Source: Collinsella tanakaei
Lineage (GTDB): Bacteria > Actinomycetota > Coriobacteriia > Coriobacteriales > Coriobacteriaceae
DNA length: 64,000 nucleotides
Assembly: GCF_030373545.1 (NCBI RefSeq)
Contig: NZ_JAUDCO010000008.1
Coordinates: forward strand, 28,291 to 92,290
Direction: 5' to 3'
Shown: one piece after another, positions 18,624-27,015 of the stretch
Position numbering within the stretch: the first letter of the stretch is position 1
How the letters are laid out: each line of letters begins with the position of its first letter
Notes under the pieces: generated by a model
What the model was told of the DNA's origin: nothing
The model's input: only the letters and a program-made list of their open reading frames with translations
Databases searched by the model: none
Made by a program: the position numbers and the translations under genes

Positions 18624-19838
18624 ATGGGAACCGAGGACATCACCGCCACCATCCAGAAGCTCGTGGGCGCAACGGAGCCCTATCTCATCGAGCAGCGTCG
18701 CCACTTCCATCGGCATCCCGAACTCAGCCTGCAGGAGTACCGCACCACCGACGACATCGCGCGCGAGCTCGAGGCGATGGGCATCCCCTACGAGCGCCCG
18801 CTGCCCACCGGCCTGGTCGCCACGCTGCGCGGCACGGCGGCAGGCGCCTACGGACCCGACGGGCAGCCGCGCCGGCGCCTGCTCATGCGCGCCGACATCG
18901 ACGCCCTGCCCGTCCTCGAGCGCTCCGGCGTGGACTTCGCGAGCGAAAACGAGGGCGTCATGCACGCCTGCGGCCACGACTGCCACATCGCCATGCTCCT
19001 CGGGGCGCTGCGCGTCCTCTCCCACCTGACCGACCGGCTCTCCGGCGAGATCCGCGCGGTGTTCCAACCCTCCGAGGAAAACGGCAGCGGCGCCCAGATG
19101 ATGATCGACGCCGGCGTGCTCGACGGGGTCGACGGCGCCTTCGCCCTGCACGTGTGGAGCGAGGTCGACGCTGGCAAGATCTCCTGCGAGCCCGGACCCC
19201 GCATGGCCAACACCGACTGGTTCCGCATCGACATCGAAGGCGCGTCCTGTCACGGCGCCATGCCCGAACGCGGAACGGACGCCATCGTGGCGGCCGCCGA
19301 GATCGTCTGCGCCCTGCAGACCGTCGTCTCGCGCAACCTGTCGCCCTACGAGCCCGCCGTCCTCACGATCGGCGAGCTCCATGGCGGAACGGCACGCAAC
19401 GTCGTCGCCGGGTCCGCCTACCTCACCGGCACCATCCGCACCTACTCCGCCGAGGCCCACGACCGCATGCCCGCCCTCATCGAGCGCATCTGTCAGGGCA
19501 CCGCGTCCGCTCTCGGCGCCGAGGCCTCACTCACCGAATACACCGTCGCGCACCCCGCCGTCGTCAACGACGAGGACGCCGCCGCGCGCTGCCGTCGGGC
19601 AGTCGTCGACGTGCTCGGCGAGGACGCGCTGGCCTCCTACCGCGGGACGCTGTCGGGCGAGGACTTCTCGATGTACCTGCAGCACGTTCCCGGCGTGCTC
19701 GCCTTCGTGGGATGCCGCAACCCCGAGGTCGGCGCCACCTGGCCGCAGCACTCGTGCTACTACCGCGTCGACGAGGGCGTCCTCGCCCGCGGCTGCGCGC
19801 TTGCCGCCCGGTACGCCGTCGACTTCCTTGCAGACTAG
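18624..19838 (+). CDS. M20-family amidohydrolase (N-acyl-amino-acid / hippurate hydrolase type)
   Basis: 404 residues. It carries the zinc-peptidase motifs of the M20D group: MRADIDALP, HACGHDCH with metal ligands, QPSEENGSGA with the catalytic Glu, a dimerisation lid, and the late His in WPQHSCYYR. Such enzymes remove acyl groups from amino acids or cleave small amides; the substrate cannot be told. A -10-like TACAAT lies at 18580-18585, and the gene is divergent from groES. It ends at a two-way terminator. Confidence 0.88.
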   Translation: MGTEDITATIQKLVGATEPYLIEQRRHFHRHPELSLQEYRTTDDIARELEAMGIPYERPLPTGLVATLRGTAAGAYGPDGQPRRRLLMRADIDALPVLERSGVDFASENEGVMHACGHDCHIAMLLGALRVLSHLTDRLSGEIRAVFQPSEENGSGAQMMIDAGVLDGVDGAFALHVWSEVDAGKISCEPGPRMANTDWFRIDIEGASCHGAMPERGTDAIVAAAEIVCALQTVVSRNLSPYEPAVLTIGELHGGTARNVVAGSAYLTGTIRTYSAEAHDRMPALIERICQGTASALGAEASLTEYTVAHPAVVNDEDAAARCRRAVVDVLGEDALASYRGTLSGEDFSMYLQHVPGVLAFVGCRNPEVGATWPQHSCYYRVDEGVLARGCALAARYAVDFLAD

Positions 19839-19867
19839 GCCGCACCGCTCGGTCGCCGCGCACGCGA

Positions 19868-19910
19868 AGGCGCCCCGTCCCCGCTGCAATCGCACGGGAA
19901 CGGGGCGCCT
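19868..19910. terminator. Bidirectional terminator hairpin
   Basis: AGGCGCCCCGT (19868-19878) pairs with ACGGGGCGCCT (19900-19910). It separates the convergent amidohydrolase and zinc-ribbon genes. Confidence 0.75.
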
Positions 19911-19942
19911 CATCACATGCTGAAGCGATGGAGAGCGCCGGC

Positions 19943-20806
19943 TCAGTCCTTGAACATGATGCCGCATACCGCGCTCGCAGCGGCCGCGAGCAGCGTGAGC
20001 ATCGCACCGAAACCGGGCGAGACGAACGGCTTGAAAGCGGACATGGTGGCGATGGCGGATGCGTCGGCCGTCCCGCTCATCATGAGGTCGTTGACCGCGC
20101 CCTCGATGATGCCGTTGATCACGAAGGCGGCGATGATGCACACGAGCGCGAGCACCGCGGTGGCTGCCAGTGCGAAGAACAGCACGACGTCGATACCCTT
20201 GAAGGCGCGCAGCACGACGCCCGCCACGATGCCGACCAGGCAGATGATCCACAGGACGAACAGGGCCGTCAGCAGGAAGGACGCCATCGAGCACGAATTC
20301 ACGACCTGCTGGGCGCTCTGCATCGTCGGGTCGGCCTGCATGCCGTAACCGTAGGTCATCTGGATGAGCTGGTTGATGTAGTCGGCCATCGCGCCGAGCG
20401 CTCTGCTGATGCTGGGCAGGTCGGGAACGGAAAGACCCGTGCTCAGAGCGTTCTTGAACGACGCCATGTACTGACCGGTGGAACCCGCGGAGGACACGAA
20501 CATGTCGAACGCCTTGGAGACGACAGGCAGGTCGAACCAAGCCTGGAACATCGTGATCAGCGTGATGAGCGCACCGGTGAGCATCGCGGCGGTGCGGCGA
20601 CCGAGCGGTGCAGCCGAGGACAGCTTCTTCGGAGCGGTAACCGGCATGCTCGCCGGCGCCGGCTGAGGCGCAGGCTGGAACGCGGGGGCCTGCGCAGGCG
20701 CGCTCGAGGGCGCAGCCGACGGGGCCGCCGCGGAGATGGGGTTGCCGCAGACGCCGCAAAACGTCGCGGTATCAGGCTGCTGGGAACCGCAATGAGGACA
20801 GAACAT
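19943..20806 (-). CDS. Zinc-ribbon membrane protein
   Basis: 287 residues. The N-terminal zinc ribbon has CPHCG and CGVCG pairs (about residues 3-21), then an Ala/Pro-rich linker (about 25-60) and four or so membrane helices (near 75-95, 170-195, 200-225 and 255-280). The function is unknown. It is the first of three neighbouring genes with the same layout (ribbon, Pro/Ala linker, membrane domain), so it probably comes from local duplication. Confidence 0.75.
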   Translation of the reverse strand: MFCPHCGSQQPDTATFCGVCGNPISAAAPSAAPSSAPAQAPAFQPAPQPAPASMPVTAPKKLSSAAPLGRRTAAMLTGALITLITMFQAWFDLPVVSKAFDMFVSSAGSTGQYMASFKNALSTGLSVPDLPSISRALGAMADYINQLIQMTYGYGMQADPTMQSAQQVVNSCSMASFLLTALFVLWIICLVGIVAGVVLRAFKGIDVVLFFALAATAVLALVCIIAAFVINGIIEGAVNDLMMSGTADASAIATMSAFKPFVSPGFGAMLTLLAAAASAVCGIMFKD

Positions 20807-20914
20807 GATTGCACCTTTCCCTCGAACGCGTCGCGCGGACGCGGACTTATCTGCTGGCCATAGTATCGCCCCAACGGCATCGGGACGTGTTGCGCAACTT
20901 TCCCCGCACGTCCC

Positions 20915-20949
20915 GTAACAAAACGGGAGCCCATCTGGACTCCCGTTTT
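20915..20949 (-). terminator. Intrinsic terminator of the 161-residue zinc-ribbon gene
   Basis: On the minus strand AAAACGGGAG pairs with CTCCCGTTTT (20940-20949 and 20920-20929), followed by TTTTGTT. It lies 46 bases past the stop. Confidence 0.75.
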
Positions 20950-20994
20950 ACCCACACCGTTCGCAATGAAGGCAGCGCCCTGCGAGGCGCGAGG

Positions 20995-21480
20995 CTACAT
21001 ATAGGCGACGCTGGCGACGCCGACGCATGCGGCGACGCCGATGATCAGGATGAGGCCGAGCAGCGACAGGATCGTGCCGGCGATCGCCAGACCGCGGGGC
21101 TGCTTGCCCAGGCCGATCAGCGACAGGACCAGGCCGACCAGCCACAGGACCCAACCGAGCACGGGAACCCAACCGATGAAGATATCGACCAGGGCGATCA
21201 CGAAACCGGCCGTGCCGACGCCGTTGGTCTGCTTGACCGGCGGCATGACGTTGACGACGGTCGGCGTGCCATACGGGCCGCCCGGCTGGGCGTATCCGCC
21301 CGGCTGCTGGGGCGCCGCCTGGGGCTGGGGCTGCTGGGGCGCCGCATGCGCCTGGGGCTGCTGCGCCTGGGGCTGCTGGGGCGCTGCCTGAGCAGCGGGA
21401 GCGCCCGCGAGCGACGCACCGCACTTCGGGCAGAACGACGCTCCGTCCTGGATGGAAGATCCGCACTGGGGACAAAACAT
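20995..21480 (-). CDS. Zinc-ribbon protein with Gln/Pro-rich linker and membrane helices
   Basis: 161 residues: zinc ribbon CPQCG and CPKCG (residues 3-22), a low-complexity Gln/Pro/Ala linker with repeated APQQPQ-like units (about 30-65), and two or three hydrophobic segments to the end. It lies 49 bases downstream of the DUF4013-type gene and shares the ribbon plan of its neighbours. Role unknown. Confidence 0.75.
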   Translation of the reverse strand: MFCPQCGSSIQDGASFCPKCGASLAGAPAAQAAPQQPQAQQPQAHAAPQQPQPQAAPQQPGGYAQPGGPYGTPTVVNVMPPVKQTNGVGTAGFVIALVDIFIGWVPVLGWVLWLVGLVLSLIGLGKQPRGLAIAGTILSLLGLILIIGVAACVGVASVAYM

Positions 21481-21529
21481 GATGGCTCCTTATAATGCGT
21501 AAACTCGACGACGTTCGAAGGTGCGGCCG

Positions 21530-22654
21530 CTACAGGACAGCATCGACCGTGCCGGTGGCACCGGGCAGCTTGAACGCGTAGTCGGTATCGCCCTCGTGCA
21601 CCCACTCGGGAGCATAGCGCTGCGCCCAGTAGCCGACGGCGCGGTACTTGAGCATGCTCGTGAACGCGCCCACGAACGCGACCGCGAAGATGATGAGCGC
21701 GATGATCAGAATCGCGCCGATCCCGCCGCCGAACAGCGCCGAGAAGAAGCCGCCGCTATGGGAGACGCCGGCGAGGATGGCGATCAGGATGCCCAGCAGG
21801 ATGAGTACGACCACCGCAAGGATGGCGCCGGTGATGATACCGGGAAGAAGCGAGGCACAGAACAGCTTGCCGAGCTGCTTTTTGTACGACTTCCAGATCT
21901 TGCCGAACGCGAAGGCGGACTCCACGCGACCCGTCACGGCCAGATGCATGACGGCGGCGTCGGAGAACATGGTGAACAGGATGCTGAGCGCAAACGATGC
22001 GACGTTCAGCACAAACGTCAGCAGCATGATGATGAGCAACACACCGGAAAGGCCGGACGCAGCGCCCTCATAGCCGTAGGAGTAGGAGCTGTACGCAACC
22101 GCGCCGATGCCGGCGGCACCGCCGAGCAGCACGAGCAGCTGAGCGATGAGCGAGGGCAGCAGGGCGATGATCGACAGGACACCCGACAGCGAGCTGCTGA
22201 AGAAGCCGAGCGAGAACAGCGAGGTCCGCAGGATCGTACCGCTGGTGTCGAAGCCGCGGCCGCGCGAAAGCTCGCGGCCCCACTCGATCGCGTAGCCGTT
22301 GCAGCAGATGCCCGCGATCCACGAGAGCACCAAGCCGATCGGGCAGGCAACCCAGCCGATGATCGGGATGATGAGCACGAGCAGCGACACGAGCGCGATG
22401 ATCGCCGGCAAAAACGCGATCTGCAGCACGCGCTTCATGACGCCGGGCACCTTGGTGATGTCCTCGAACGCCTGCGCGAGGCAGCCCTTCATGTAGAAGG
22501 TGGAAGGCGTCATGGGCGTCACCGGAGCGGAGGCGTCACCGGGCGCCTGCTCGGCAGTCGCACCCTCCTGCGACAGCTTGGCGTTCGGAGCTCCGCACGC
22601 AGGGCAGAACTTCGCGGTATCTTCCATCTGGGCACCGCATTTATTGCAGAACAT
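21530..22654 (-). CDS. DUF4013-like zinc-ribbon membrane protein
   Basis: 374 residues from the ATG at 22654, where the zinc ribbon begins (MFCNKCG, then FCPACG). A longer frame has no ribosome support. After a short linker, a multi-helix membrane domain has glycine-rich helices and the GRGFDTSGTILRT segment typical of DUF4013 proteins. Function unknown. It is the upstream member of the local group. Confidence 0.78.
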   Translation of the reverse strand: MFCNKCGAQMEDTAKFCPACGAPNAKLSQEGATAEQAPGDASAPVTPMTPSTFYMKGCLAQAFEDITKVPGVMKRVLQIAFLPAIIALVSLLVLIIPIIGWVACPIGLVLSWIAGICCNGYAIEWGRELSRGRGFDTSGTILRTSLFSLGFFSSSLSGVLSIIALLPSLIAQLLVLLGGAAGIGAVAYSSYSYGYEGAASGLSGVLLIIMLLTFVLNVASFALSILFTMFSDAAVMHLAVTGRVESAFAFGKIWKSYKKQLGKLFCASLLPGIITGAILAVVVLILLGILIAILAGVSHSGGFFSALFGGGIGAILIIALIIFAVAFVGAFTSMLKYRAVGYWAQRYAPEWVHEGDTDYAFKLPGATGTVDAVL

Positions 22655-22843
22655 GGTCTCCCCTTTCACTTGCGAACGCCAAGGCGGCGCTCGACACGTC
22701 CCGCTATTGTACGCTACCGACCGCTTCCGCGCGCGCAGGGCCGCGTTGCGTAATCGGCTGTTTGCACCTCTGTTATACCGGCATGCGCGCAACGAAGATT
22801 GCGCAACTTACCGCTCCTGCGACCACATCGCCTACATCGTGCG

Positions 22844-22912
22844 AAAAACGCCCGCCGGGCGCATCCGTCCGGAGCGCTGAGGTCGCGCAGCGGACGGGCG
22901 TCCCGGCGGGCG
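22844..22912 (-). terminator. Terminator of the metNIQ operon
   Basis: Read on the minus strand, arms CGCCCGCCGGG-type (22849-22859 and 22902-22912) close a long hairpin with an inner stem CGTCCG/CGGACG. TTTTT (22844-22848) follows directly. Confidence 0.8.
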
Positions 22913-22935
22913 TTACGCACCCGGAGTCGAGATGA

Positions 22936-23811
22936 CTAGAAGGCCGCGAGCACCGCGCCGTCGTAGGTCTCGTCCAGATAGGCCTTGAAGTCATCGGTCG
23001 TGAGCACGGCAACGAGCGCCCGGATGGCCTCGTTGTCCTCGCGGTCGGGCGTGGTGCAGATGACGTTGGCGTACTCGGTCTGGATGACCTCGGACTGCGG
23101 GTCCTCGGAGGCGATGGCGTCTTTCAGGGACAGGCCGGCATCGATGGCGTAGTTGCCGTTGATCACCGAGAGGTCGACATCGGCCAGGGTGCTCGGCAGC
23201 ATCGCCGCCTCCTGCTCGATGATGTCGAGGTTATGCGGGTTGTCCACGATATCGTTCTTGGCGGCGGTGATGCCGGCGTCCTCGGCCAACGTGATCAGGC
23301 CCAGATCCTGCAAAAGCAGCAGGGCGCGACCCTCGTTGGTGGGGTCGTTGGGCACCGAGACCTTCGCGCCGTCCGCCACGTCGGCGATGTCGCCGAGGGT
23401 GTTGGAGAACACGCCCATGGGCTCGAAGTGGATGGAGCCCGCGTTCACCAGGTCGGTACCGTTCTCCTCGTTGTAGTTGTTGAGGTAGTTGATGTGCTGG
23501 AAGTAGTTGGCGTCCACCTCGCCGGAGGACGTGACCTGGTTGGGGATGATGTAGTCGGTGTACTCCTTGACCTCGAGCTCGATGCCCTGCTCGGCAAGCA
23601 GCGGCTTGGCGTAGTCGTTCAGGATCTCGGCATGCGGCGAGGGGGAGGCGGCGACGGTCAGCTTGGTCGCGCCAGCGGTGCTGCCGGCAGCCTGCTCGCC
23701 TGCGTCCTCGGAACCGCAGCCGGCAAGACCGGCCAGGCCGGCCAGACTCAGACCCGCGGCAATCTGGAGGGCGCGGCGACGGGTGATCTGGGAAGATGCG
23801 ATGTTGTTCAT
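22936..23811 (-). CDS. metQ: Methionine ABC transporter substrate-binding lipoprotein (NlpA/MetQ)
   Basis: 291 residues. A lipoprotein signal peptide with twin arginines (RRRALQ) and lipobox LAGC (C32) is followed by the NlpA fold, with KLTVAASPSPHAEIL, ANYFQHINYLNNYN and VPNDPTNEGRALLLL. It binds methionine outside the membrane and delivers it to MetI. Third gene of metN-metI-metQ, 57 bases after metI, followed by a strong terminator. Confidence 0.92.
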   Translation of the reverse strand: MNNIASSQITRRRALQIAAGLSLAGLAGLAGCGSEDAGEQAAGSTAGATKLTVAASPSPHAEILNDYAKPLLAEQGIELEVKEYTDYIIPNQVTSSGEVDANYFQHINYLNNYNEENGTDLVNAGSIHFEPMGVFSNTLGDIADVADGAKVSVPNDPTNEGRALLLLQDLGLITLAEDAGITAAKNDIVDNPHNLDIIEQEAAMLPSTLADVDLSVINGNYAIDAGLSLKDAIASEDPQSEVIQTEYANVICTTPDREDNEAIRALVAVLTTDDFKAYLDETYDGAVLAAF

Positions 23812-23868
23812 GATGAAACCTCTCTTGAATCTCGTTGGTAACCAAAGGGTTGGATGGCGCGATGCGCC

Positions 23869-24534
23869 CTAGCGGTGGTCGACCTTGCGGGCGATGAGGT
23901 CGCAGACGCTCTGAATGAGCTGGACCACGACCACGAGCAAGACGACCGTGATGATCATGAGCTCGCTTTGATAGCGATAGTAACCGTAGCGAATGGCGAT
24001 GTCGCCCAAGCCGCCCGCGCCCACCGCGCCGGCGATGGCCGTATAGCCCAGCACGGCGATGAGCGTGACCGCGACGCCGCGGACGATGGAGGGCAGGGCC
24101 TCGGGCAGCAGTGCGGAGAACACGATGCGCGGCACGCTCGCGCCACAAGCCTCGGCGGCCTCGACGGCGTCGCGCGGAACCTCGGCGAGCGACTGCTCAA
24201 TCATGCGCGCCACGAAGGGCGCGGTCGAGACGACGAGCGGAACGATGACGCCGCGCACGCCGGTGATGGTTCCGGCCACGGTGCGCGTCACCGGGATGAG
24301 CAGGATGAGCAAGATGATGAACGGCATCGAGCGGCCGATGTTGACGATCCAGCCCAAAACGGCGTTGGCGACGGGCGCGGGGCGCAGGCCGCCGGGTGCG
24401 GTCAGATGCAGGATGACGCCGAGCACGATGCCGATCACGTAGGCGATCGCGCAGGACAAAAACAGCATGATGAACGTATCGAGCGTGCCCTGGGCGAGCA
24501 GGGCACCGTACTCGGAGAGAAACTCGTTAAGCAT
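23869..24534 (-). CDS. metI: Methionine ABC transporter permease
   Basis: 221 residues from the ATG at 24534. Five membrane helices and the BPD_transp_1 coupling loop (EACGASVPRIVFSALLPEALP) are visible. It overlaps metN by 8 bases, so translation is probably coupled. Frames extending to 24669 run inside metN and are rejected. Confidence 0.93.
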   Translation of the reverse strand: MLNEFLSEYGALLAQGTLDTFIMLFLSCAIAYVIGIVLGVILHLTAPGGLRPAPVANAVLGWIVNIGRSMPFIILLILLIPVTRTVAGTITGVRGVIVPLVVSTAPFVARMIEQSLAEVPRDAVEAAEACGASVPRIVFSALLPEALPSIVRGVAVTLIAVLGYTAIAGAVGAGGLGDIAIRYGYYRYQSELMIITVVLLVVVVQLIQSVCDLIARKVDHR

Positions 24535-25414
24535 CCCACTCCACCTTTCCGAGCAGCACGCGCGTCGCCTCGGCCTTAGGCTCGGCAAAGACGCGCTCCA
24601 CACTCCCCTGCTCCACCACGCGCCCGCTCTCGAGCACCGCGACGTTGCGGCAGATCTTCTGCACGACATCCATGGAATGGGTGATGACCACCAGCGTCAC
24701 GCCCGTCTCGCGGTTGATGTCGCGCAGCAGCTTCAGGATCGTGTTCGTGCTCTTGGGATCGAGGGCGCTGGTGGCCTCGTCGCACAGGATGACCTCAGGC
24801 TCGCAGGCGAGCGCACGCGCTATGGCGACGCGCTGCTGCTGTCCGCCGGAAAGCTGGGAGGGATACGAAGCTGCCTTCTCACGCAGGCCCACACGGTCGA
24901 GCAGGGCGAGCGCGCGCTCGCGATCGGCAGTGGTGACCTTGCCATTTGCGGCAAGGTACGGGAAGCACACGTTGTCGAGGACCGTCTTTTGCGCCAGCAG
25001 GCCGAAGCTCTGGAAGATCATGGCGACGCGGCGGCGGTAGCTGCGCAGCGCGGCGCCGGACAACCCGGTCACATCGGTTCCGTCGACGACGACGGAGCCG
25101 CTCGTGGGCCGCTCGAGCAGGTTGATGGTGCGCACGAGCGTGGACTTGCCCGCGCCGCTCATGCCGATGATGCCGAAGATGTCGCCGTCGGCGATGTCGA
25201 GGCAGATGTCCTCGAGTGCATGGACCTTGCCGTCGGCGGCGGCGAGAGATGCCGCGGCCTCGGACGTCGCCGCCGTCGCGGCGGCTGCGGCCATCACGGG
25301 ATTGCCGCTTTGCGCCGACGCGAGCGCGACGGCGTCATCCGTGGCGCGCGCCGTGCGTCCGGCGCCCTTTTTGGGCAGGTCATACGTCTTGTATACGTGT
25401 TGTATGCTTATCAC
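24527..25414 (-). CDS. metN: Methionine ABC transporter ATP-binding protein with N-terminal insertion
   Basis: 295 residues from a GTG at 25414, with GGAG 8 bases upstream. Walker A is GMSGAGKS (84-91), the signature LSGGQQQRVAIARAL and Walker B VILCDEATSALD. Two oddities: about 50 Ala-rich residues (roughly 13-62, including MAAAAATAATSEAAAS) interrupt the first beta-strands, and the C-terminal NIL/ACT regulatory domain of typical MetN (about 340 residues) is absent. Loss of NIL would remove feedback inhibition by methionine, which fits with control by the leader described upstream. Confidence 0.9.
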   Translation of the reverse strand: MISIQHVYKTYDLPKKGAGRTARATDDAVALASAQSGNPVMAAAAATAATSEAAASLAAADGKVHALEDICLDIADGDIFGIIGMSGAGKSTLVRTINLLERPTSGSVVVDGTDVTGLSGAALRSYRRRVAMIFQSFGLLAQKTVLDNVCFPYLAANGKVTTADRERALALLDRVGLREKAASYPSQLSGGQQQRVAIARALACEPEVILCDEATSALDPKSTNTILKLLRDINRETGVTLVVITHSMDVVQKICRNVAVLESGRVVEQGSVERVFAEPKAEATRVLLGKVEWDA

Positions 25415-25447
25415 GGGATTGGCTCCGCTCGATGATATGGATGAGGT

Positions 25448-25470
25448 AAGAAGGCGGGCCGCCTCCCGCC
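25448..25470 (-). terminator. Candidate attenuator terminator ahead of metN
   Basis: On the minus strand GGCGGG (25470-25465) pairs with CCCGCC (25458-25453), followed by TTCTT, between the leader peptide stop and the metN start. A competing helix pairs CGCCTTC (25491-25485, end of the leader frame) with GGAGGCG (25466-25460), which overlaps the first terminator arm. Confidence 0.5.
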
Positions 25471-25479
25471 GGAGACGAC

Positions 25480-25596
25480 CTAACGAAGGCGCCCGGTCTC
25501 CCCATGCGCGAGAACATCGCTCGGCATGGCAAAGTGCCCGGGCGAGGGCATCTCCATGACCATCATCATCGCGATATGTGCGGCAACCGTAAACAT
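25480..25596 (-). CDS. Met-rich leader peptide upstream of metNIQ
   Basis: 38 residues, of which 7 are Met, including the run MMMVMEM at residues 10-16. No ribosome site precedes the ATG. A promoter-like pair placed so that transcription would start at the ATG suggests a leaderless message. Its stop lies 9 bases before the hairpin in front of metN. Ribosome stalling at Met codons when methionine is scarce would favour the alternative helix and transport gene expression. It is a proposal from sequence alone. Confidence 0.5.
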   Translation of the reverse strand: MFTVAAHIAMMMVMEMPSPGHFAMPSDVLAHGETGRLR

Positions 25597-25603
25597 AACG
25601 GTT

Positions 25604-25632
25604 AGAGTAGCAGGGCGCTTTAGCAGATGCAA
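25604..25632 (-). promoter_or_regulatory. Candidate promoter of the Met leader and metNIQ
   Basis: Minus-strand -35 TTGCAT (25632-25627) and -10 TACTCT (25609-25604) with 17-base spacing. The leader ATG is 7 bases past the -10. The boxes are only moderate matches. Confidence 0.4.
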
Positions 25633-25734
25633 GCGCGCGCCCGAAAATAGGGGGCGCGCAAACAAGTCGAAACCCGATACCGCCACCGTGCGCCTATGGG
25701 ACACAGCAATCGGGACGAGCCATAGCACGCTTTA

Positions 25735-25771
25735 CGAAGTGAGCGCTTCGATTCGAGATTCCCGAGTAGAC
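25735..25771. repeat. 37-bp repeat, family 5 (CGAAGTGAG type), copy 1
   Basis: Begins CGAAGTGAGCGCTTCG, a small hairpin, and ends GTAGAC. It matches 63864-63900 at 33 of 37 positions. It lies in a 433-base region (25597-26029) otherwise holding only the leader promoter and the asp23 terminator. Confidence 0.75.
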
Positions 25772-25946
25772 AGGCGCACGCTTACAGTAAAACAGCAGGT
25801 ATAGAAATTGTCACCGCAGCGGTATACAAAGCGAATCCGATTTCTCGCACACACTTCGCGAAGTAGGGTTATCTGATCCTGCCCGGACAAGCCTCAGATA
25901 CCCCAATCTGGAGCACAAGCAACCTGCCGCTCTGCCCCACCACATG

Positions 25947-25986
25947 AAAACGGCGCGGCGAAGCGGGTCTTCCGCTCCGTCGCGCC
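25947..25986 (-). terminator. Terminator of the asp23 cluster
   Basis: Minus-strand hairpin with arms GGCGCGACGG-like (25985-25976) and CCGCGCCG (25958-25951), followed by TTTT (25950-25947). It lies 43 bases past the Asp23 stop. Confidence 0.7.
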
Positions 25987-26029
25987 GGACAGATCAGCAA
26001 ATTGGAACCGAGATGAACGCGAGGACGGC

Positions 26030-26566
26030 CTACTCCGCGGACTCCTGCGCGTGCTTGTGGCTCGCAGCGTACTCCTCGCGCGTCATGACATCCTCAATGC
26101 GCAGGTTGATGCCGGCGACCTCGAGGCCCGTCATGGCCTCCAGGCGCTCGGTCACGCGCGCCTTCACGTCCTCGAAGATGGCGGGCGCGTAGGCGCCGTA
26201 CTCGATGATCACGGAGATGTTGACGATCACGCGGTTGTCGTCGGTCACCTCGACCGAGACGCCCTTGGTAAGGTTCTCGGCGCCGAGGGTCTCCTGCACG
26301 AAGTGCATGAGGTTGCCCTTCATGCCCAGCACGTGATCGGCCTCGCGCGTCGCGATCGCGACGATCTTCTCGATCACGCCGTTGGAGTAGGTGAGCGAGT
26401 CCTCCGAGTCGAGGTCCTCGTCCTCCTCGTCCTCCTCGTCGTCCTCGTCGTCCTCGACGAGCTCGATCCCGTCTGCGGCGGCGTCATCCGCCGTATCGGT
26501 CGCTTCGGATACGGTAGCCTCGAGTTCGTCGTCAGGTGCGACCTCGACCTTGAGCTCATCGGTCAT
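26030..26566 (-). CDS. Asp23/Gls24-family envelope stress protein
   Basis: 178 residues from the ATG at 26566 (GGGGGAG upstream). The first about 60 residues are very acidic (a stretch of Asp/Glu around residues 38-55). The Asp23 domain follows, with SNGVIEKIVAIATREADHV and VEVTDDNRVIVNISVIIEYG. In Gram-positive bacteria Asp23 is held at the membrane by AmaP and contributes to envelope stress tolerance. It is the third gene of a three-gene cluster with amaP and the DUF2273 gene. Confidence 0.85.
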   Translation of the reverse strand: MTDELKVEVAPDDELEATVSEATDTADDAAADGIELVEDDEDDEEDEEDEDLDSEDSLTYSNGVIEKIVAIATREADHVLGMKGNLMHFVQETLGAENLTKGVSVEVTDDNRVIVNISVIIEYGAYAPAIFEDVKARVTERLEAMTGLEVAGINLRIEDVMTREEYAASHKHAQESAE

Positions 26567-26637
26567 GGGATACTCCCCCTTCTCGTTTGCGCGACGTTCT
26601 CGCCGCGAAGCCTTGCGTACGTGAGCGGGAGCGCCGC

Positions 26638-27015
26638 CTAGCGCTTGCCCGAGAACAGACGTCTGAAGAAGTTGACGATGCCGTTGTCGCCATCGCGAAT
26701 CTGGCCGAGCGTGGCGCCGACGCCCGCGAAGACGGCGATGACGATGGTCGCCCACAGGCCGAGCGTCAGGATCAAGATGGCGAGGATGAAGCCGATAAAG
26801 CCATAGAGCACCGTGTAGTGATGCGAATCGGCGTACGCCCACACCGAGGCGCCAAGCCCCTTGATGAAGCCGATGGCATCCTCGTCGATCGAGCGCCGCG
26901 CACGCTTGGGCTCCTCGGGATGCTCGAAGTCCTCGGCATCAACGGGGGCCTGATCGATGGACAGCTTGGGAGCCGCAGACGCTTTGCGCCTATCGGAGCT
27001 CGCGTTATTGCTCAT
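26638..27015 (-). CDS. DUF2273 small membrane protein of the Asp23 cluster
   Basis: 125 residues: a charged N-terminus of about 60 residues, two close membrane helices (about 68-105) and the conserved end GDNGIVNFFRRLFSGKR, typical of DUF2273 proteins (usually about 70 residues, so the N-terminal extension is notable). It overlaps the amaP end by 11 bases and precedes asp23. Confidence 0.8.
   Translation of the reverse strand: MSNNASSDRRKASAAPKLSIDQAPVDAEDFEHPEEPKRARRSIDEDAIGFIKGLGASVWAYADSHHYTVLYGFIGFILAILILTLGLWATIVIAVFAGVGATLGQIRDGDNGIVNFFRRLFSGKR

Noticed and set aside
25415..25640. SAM riboswitch ahead of metN
   Set aside because: The conserved S-box core and its kink-turn pattern were not found; the Met-rich frame and hairpin fit better.
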